A DNA stretch of 10,547 nucleotides, taken from positions 1 to 10,547 of the forward strand of contig JALRMH010000144.1 in NCBI GenBank assembly GCA_026119935.1. Reading direction: 5' to 3'. Position numbers and translations under genes: made by a program. The notes below the pieces were generated by a model that saw nothing but the letters and a program-made list of their open reading frames with translations, did no database searches and was not told the DNA's origin. Origin of the DNA: Endothia cerciana (Eukaryota > Ascomycota > Sordariomycetes > Diaporthales > Cryphonectriaceae). Shown here in pieces: positions 7,200-10,547 of the stretch (its first letter is position 1; each line of letters starts with the position of its first letter).

Positions 7200-7460
7200 T
7201 AAGCTAAGGAAGTCTTATAATTAATTTATAATATACTATATCTATAATATCTAATATAATAAAGGTTATGCGTCTTTAGATTAAGATAAGTAGATAATTA
7301 GTCTCTTTATTAATTATATCTTAGTTATATATAATTAGTTGTCCTTTTATAATATTAAGTTGATAGGGTTATTCCTTCTAATATTATTATAGTTATGCTT
7401 TATTAATAATTGCTAGTAATATAAAGTTTCTTTAAGCGCTGCTGTCTAATAGTGCGCTAT
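7200..7460 (-). pseudogene. pol: Retropepsin (protease) of element C, broken
   Basis: In frame with gag. The active-site loop reads ALLDSSA at 7435-7455, where a family LLDSGA-type motif is expected; the Asp remains and Gly has become Ser (GGC to AGC fits). It continues with a stop and RNFI, as in the G-x-FI continuation of Gypsy proteases. The protease would cleave the gag-pol precursor. The same loop in element B reads LLDNNT (10462-10479). The C-terminal limit is approximate. Confidence 0.82.
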
Positions 7461-8637
7461 ATTGTTTTCTATTAATATAAGCATCTAATTTTATATATAT
7501 ATAGTCTCTTTCTGCTATATATAAAGACCTTTAGGCCTTAATTATCTATAATCTTATTATAAGTGATCCTTCTGATTTTAGAGATTTCTATACTTTATAA
7601 GCTGCTTCTTAAGCTAGCCTTCTAGCTTGCTATTAGCTGTATATATATTATTCCTTATTATCCTAATATTTTTACTAGTCTTAAACCTTATTATAAATAT
7701 AAATAGTACAGTCAGTAGTCTTATACTACTACTATTTGATTTTCTTATTAATGTATTCTCTAAGACAGTCATCTAGCAATCTAATATAAGCGTTATATTC
7801 TACTTTATTAAAGACTTCCTTGAACTATAGATAAAGCTCTTTAACTGCTTAGATAATTTAACTCTGCTCTCTAACTAGAAACTACTTATATTTAACTTTC
7901 TCTATAAAGTGCGTCCTGCAGCTATAATACACGCATAAAATCTATACAAGCTTATAGTATCGTCTATAAATTAAGCTAATTCTAAGGTTTTCTAGCTATT
8001 CAGCTTCGATATTTTAGATAGATATTATAATAAAGAGGTCTTTAAACTTGAGTCTATACACTATATATTTAATTGCTAGGTTCTGAGTATTCTATCCTTA
8101 GTCTAAGTTATAGCTATAAGTTTCTTCCTCACTTATAGTATCCTTATCTCTTGTTTTTAAAATAATAGGTTCTAGCATATTATTTAACTATTAGTCCTAA
8201 AGTGTTTCTTCCCTTATAGTTTTTATAGTTGCTTAAGATAAGAGGCGTTCCTTGTAATAGGCTATCAGGTATAGTCCTAGGTCCTTATCCTTAAGTTCTT
8301 AAATCTTCCTTTCAAGTTCCTTCTTAAAGGTGCTTGAGCAGTTTGAGTTGCTGCTGCTTAAGGTTGTATTATAAACTAAGCCTTTTTTGCCCTTTGCTAG
8401 TTGTCGTGTCTTTTTAAGTGCTTTAGAAAACTATCCTAAGCCTTCTTTTTCTAAGAGGTGTATTAAGCATCTATTATTAAAGCAGAACGTCTAGTTAAAG
8501 AGTCTATAGTTGCAGATAGAATCCGACACTTGCTTTAGCAAGATGTTATTACTCAGCTGATTAAGTTCTTATTATTAGAGGATATTCACCTATTATCCCT
8601 CTTAGATTAATTGCTATTATAGTTTTTTAAGTTGTTT
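7461..8637 (-). pseudogene. Long gag-protease linker with duplicated C-x4-C-x2-H-x8-W-F module
   Basis: About 390 codons separate the zinc knuckle from the protease in one unbroken reading register. Two modules have identical spacing: Cys 8482-8484, Cys 8467-8469, His 8458-8460, TAG at the Trp position 8431-8433 and Phe 8428-8430; and Cys 7933-7935, Cys 7918-7920, His 7909-7911, TAG at 7882-7884 and Phe 7879-7881. Their first Cys codons are 183 codons apart. Ser-rich and Lys/Glu-rich stretches lie between them. Element B has the same two modules at 1959-2015 and 2487-2543. The arrangement suggests a repeated small zinc-binding fold of Gag; that is inference. It could equally be the C-terminal half of a long Gag. 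Confidence 0.65.
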
Positions 8638-8679
8638 ATATTCTTATGCAAAGTAGCTATGCTTTCTATAATTATAGTA
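8638..8679 (-). other. Gag zinc-knuckle relic, all ligands Tyr (element C)
   Basis: Spacing 2-4-4 is kept (Tyr at 8677, 8668, 8653 and 8638), with SYFA between ligands three and four followed by a stop. Neighbouring residues match element B at 1764-1805. It is the RNA-binding knuckle of gag destroyed by G to A and C to T changes. Confidence 0.8.
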
Positions 8680-9620
8680 CTTAATACTACTATTTAGTCT
8701 TCTTATAAACTAATAGTTAGCTGCATTTAGTTCTATTAAGCTAGTATAAGTACTTCTACTTTATACTATGCTTTAGCACTGATTTCTACTTTAATTCTTA
8801 GGCTAGAACTTCTTACTAGTGTTTGTCTATAAGCGCTATATAGGTTAGCTTCCTCTCTTTTTAGACTTCTCTATCTATTATTTATAGAGACAGTTATCGA
8901 TTCTAATAGCTGTATTTGCAAATATTATAAAGTCTTCAGGCTAATCCTGCTTAGAGATCTTATCTTTAGTTTCGTTTTTAAATCCTTTATAGTAATATTC
9001 TATAAGATTCTTATCTTCTTATAAAAGTTATACTGCAAGTTGCTTAAACCTGACTATATAGGCTAATGCTGACTTAGTTTATTTAAAGTCTATCAACTAC
9101 TAAGCTGTAGTGTGTTCTTTATTAGAGTTACTAAAGGTTTCCTTAAAGGCCTTCTTGAAGCTTATAAAGAAATTGAATATTTCTTTAGTGCCTTTAGTGC
9201 GTGTATCAGAGTTGTTAGCATGTTCTAGATAGTTGCAGAGAGAAGGCTTATACTAGATGAGAGCATTCTTTTTAAAGCGAGTTCTAGCAAGAATAACCTT
9301 CTCGGATCCTGTAGTGAACTAGGAAGCGTTATGCAAGAAGTACGCCTTGCAATAAGTAAGGAATCCTTAGAGGAGTTTTTAAGTGCCGTTGTATATAGCT
9401 AGCTTGTCTATCTTATAGCCCTTATTATTATTAATAATAGTAGGGGCTTAAGTGCTATGTTAAATTTACTCCTGCTAAGTCTAGATGATGTTCTCCTGCT
9501 GTTGCTGATGCAGGTAGAGTTGTTTAATGCATTAGGTAAGCTAGAGGACTTGCTAGATAAGTTCTTCCTGAGTGGGTTGCGTATTATACAAGGACGAAGA
9601 GGGGATTCCTAGAGCTATTA
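8680..9620 (-). pseudogene. gag: Gag capsid region of element C, broken
   Basis: Minus-strand frame with codon starts at multiples of 3. An N-terminal part has an intact Gln run (LHQQQQE, about 9493-9513), then KIDKLAIYNGT and a GFLTYCKAYF segment typical of the start of fungal Gypsy Gag. The Retrotrans_gag core follows (about 9320-8850), with KVILARTRF, NYLEHANN and IFNFFISFKKAF. Stops replace many Gln and Trp positions. No ATG survives in frame near the start; ATA codons at 9616-9621 could be mutated ATG, giving a leader of about 60 bases after the LTR. Gag forms the particle shell. Homologous to 1113-1763 of element B. Confidence 0.85.
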
Positions 9621-9680
9621 TATTTCTGTATTGTTTAAAGGGGTTAATACTAAACTATTCCTGAATAAGAGTTGTTAAAA
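9621..9680 (-). other. Leader between 5' LTR and gag
   Basis: The 60 bases after the 5' LTR read TTTTAACAACTCTTATTCAG onward on the minus strand. The tRNA primer-binding site should start here, but no tRNA 3' end is recognisable. It may be blurred by RIP or the family may self-prime. Confidence 0.4.
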
Positions 9681-10124
9681 TGTAATAAGCACTGCAGTAA
9701 TCTAAAGATCTCTGAGTACTAATTAGGTTTATACTAATAAGAGCAGTGTTAAATATAAGCCTTGAATATAGAAATATAACTAAGTAGTCTGTGCAAGTGT
9801 TCACTACCTTTAAAGCTATCAGAGTAGGGTATAATCTAATACTTAAATTGACGACTAAAGAGCTATATATAAGATTTATCTAATAAAAATAAACGTATCT
9901 TTATATATCCTGCTCTTCAGCCTTGACTATTCTGACTATATGCTAATTTCTTATAGTCTATTCCGAAATATATTGACTATGTTTATAGTTAATATAGTTG
10001 TATTAGTAATCCTAACTCTAGCTTATATAATCATTCTGCTTTTCTTAAATATTAGATCCTTAGTTCTATACAGGTTATTCTGTCCTGCTTTTGTTATAAC
10101 TTTTATATTATATAGGTTATAACA
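9681..10124 (-). repeat. 5' LTR of element C (right copy)
   Basis: 444 bp, TGTAATAAGC to GGTTATAACA on the plus strand, gap-free match to 2637-3080. It carries the T or A at about 38 of 47 differing sites and is the more heavily mutated copy. A TATA-like box (minus strand TATATAAA, 9900-9907) and the U3 inverted repeat (9969-9996, one mismatch) are retained. Open frames seen inside it are chance. Confidence 0.96.
9900..9907 (-). promoter_or_regulatory. TATA-like box in 5' LTR
   Basis: TATATAAA on the minus strand, at the homologous place to 2856-2863 of the other LTR. In this 5' copy it would drive gag-pol transcription. Confidence 0.45.
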
Positions 10125-10129
10125 CTTAT
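10125..10129 (+). repeat. Target-site duplication, right copy
   Basis: CTTAT directly after the last base of the right LTR, matching 2632-2636. The reading frame of element B continues in register from codon 2634-2636 to codon 10130-10132. Confidence 0.92.
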
Positions 10130-10547
10130 ATTAAATTGTTAGATGATTGTTCTAGAGAATATATTAATAAAAAGGTTAAATAATAGTAGTATAAAACTAT
10201 TAACTATATTATTTATATTTATAATAAAGTTTAAGATTAGTATAAATATTAGAATAATAAGGAAAAACGTAAGTATAGCTAATAGTAGGCTAGAAAACTT
10301 ACTTAAAAAGCAGTTTATAAAGTAAAGAAATCTTTAAAAAAAAAGAATTGCTTATAATAAGACTATAGATAATCAAAGCTTAAAAGTCCTTATATACTGC
10401 AGAACAAAATTATATATATATAAAATTAAATACTTATATTAATAAGAGGCGATATAGCGTACTATTAGATAATAATACTTAAAGAAACTTTATTTCGCTA
10501 GCAATTATTAATAAAGTATAATTATAATAGTATTAAAAGAAAAAACT
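10130..10547 (+). pseudogene. pol: Element B resumed: end of linker and start of protease, broken
   Basis: Picks up element B where it stopped at 2636 and matches element C minus strand from 7785 to about 7368. The first segment reads IKLLDDCSREYINKK, close to the same place in C (IRLLDDCLREYINKK). After a stop-rich stretch, the protease loop appears at 10462-10479 as LLDNNT followed by a stop and RNFIS, corresponding to LLDSSA in C. The catalytic Asp is kept but the Ser, Gly and Ala positions are changed. The window ends inside the protease; RT and the rest of B should follow to the right. Confidence 0.85.

Larger units (their letters stand above)
2637..10124 (-). mobile_element. Complete RIP-inactivated chromovirus (Ty3/Gypsy), element C
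   Basis: A 7488-bp element with 444-bp LTRs (2637-3080 and 9681-10124), 5-bp CTTAT duplications on both sides, and a polypurine tract beside the left LTR that fixes its direction as minus. Domain order on the minus strand is gag (from about 9618), linker, protease (about 7450), reverse transcriptase (about 6600-5850), RNase H (about 5700-5330), integrase (about 5200-4200), chromodomain (4075-3974). The order RT, RNase H, integrase is Gypsy-type, and a chromodomain after integrase marks chromoviruses such as fungal MAGGY. Stops are dense throughout and several catalytic residues are lost, so it cannot move by itself. It also carries an antisense reading frame between pol and the 3' LTR. Confidence 0.95.

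Noticed and set aside
9940..10122. 60-residue hydrophobic open frame, plus strand
   Set aside because: It lies wholly inside the right LTR and opposite to element sense. Its hydrophobic look comes from T-rich RIP codons; the left LTR at the homologous place differs in ways that show no coding constraint.
10143..10325. 60-residue open frame, plus strand
   Set aside because: A shadow in another frame of element B's linker, whose true register (from 10130) is defined by homology to element C and is full of stops. Ile/Lys/Asn-rich composition is just AT-rich DNA.

Overview
The window is a nest of degenerate LTR retrotransposons from what looks like a filamentous ascomycete (Pezizomycotina) with repeat-induced point mutation (RIP). 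From about 1113 to 10547 the DNA is very AT-rich, dominated by TA steps, and reading frames that still look like Ty3/Gypsy proteins are riddled with TAA and TAG. Where two copies can be compared, almost every change is C to T or G to A. No intact host gene, tRNA, rRNA or CRISPR array was found.

Three elements are stacked. (A) 1-1112, plus strand, is the 3' end of a GC-balanced, nearly RIP-free element: a gag C-terminus with an intact CCHC zinc knuckle, then a 34-bp tandem repeat array where pol would be expected, a polypurine tract and a 213-bp LTR. (B) 1113-2636 plus 10130-10547, plus strand, is an old RIP-wrecked Gypsy copy holding gag, a gag-protease linker and the start of protease. Element A cuts off its 5' side and element C splits it. 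(C) 2637-10124, minus strand, is a complete 7488-bp copy of the same family as B. It has two 444-bp LTRs, a 5-bp target-site duplication CTTAT, a polypurine tract, and gag, protease, reverse transcriptase, RNase H, integrase and chromodomain in order. It is therefore a chromovirus.

Within C, gag, linker, protease and RT share one frame. A single missing A in an A6 run (5804-5809) shifts RNase H, integrase and chromodomain by one, so the ancestor probably had one gag-pol frame. RIP has hit key residues: all four gag knuckle ligands now read Tyr in both B and C, the RT YLDD reads YLDN, the protease DSGA-type motif reads DSSA, and the second integrase Asp reads Asn.

Two things do not fit the textbook layout. 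The knuckle-to-protease linker is about 400 codons long and carries two copies of a module with spacing C-x4-C-x2-H-x8-W-F. Between pol and the 3' LTR lies an antisense, cysteine-rich, coiled-coil reading frame (about 3283-3807, plus strand) in an island that largely escaped RIP.

Inferred order of events: B inserted; C inserted into B in opposite orientation; both were mutated by RIP; A inserted into B's gag later, or was never a RIP target.
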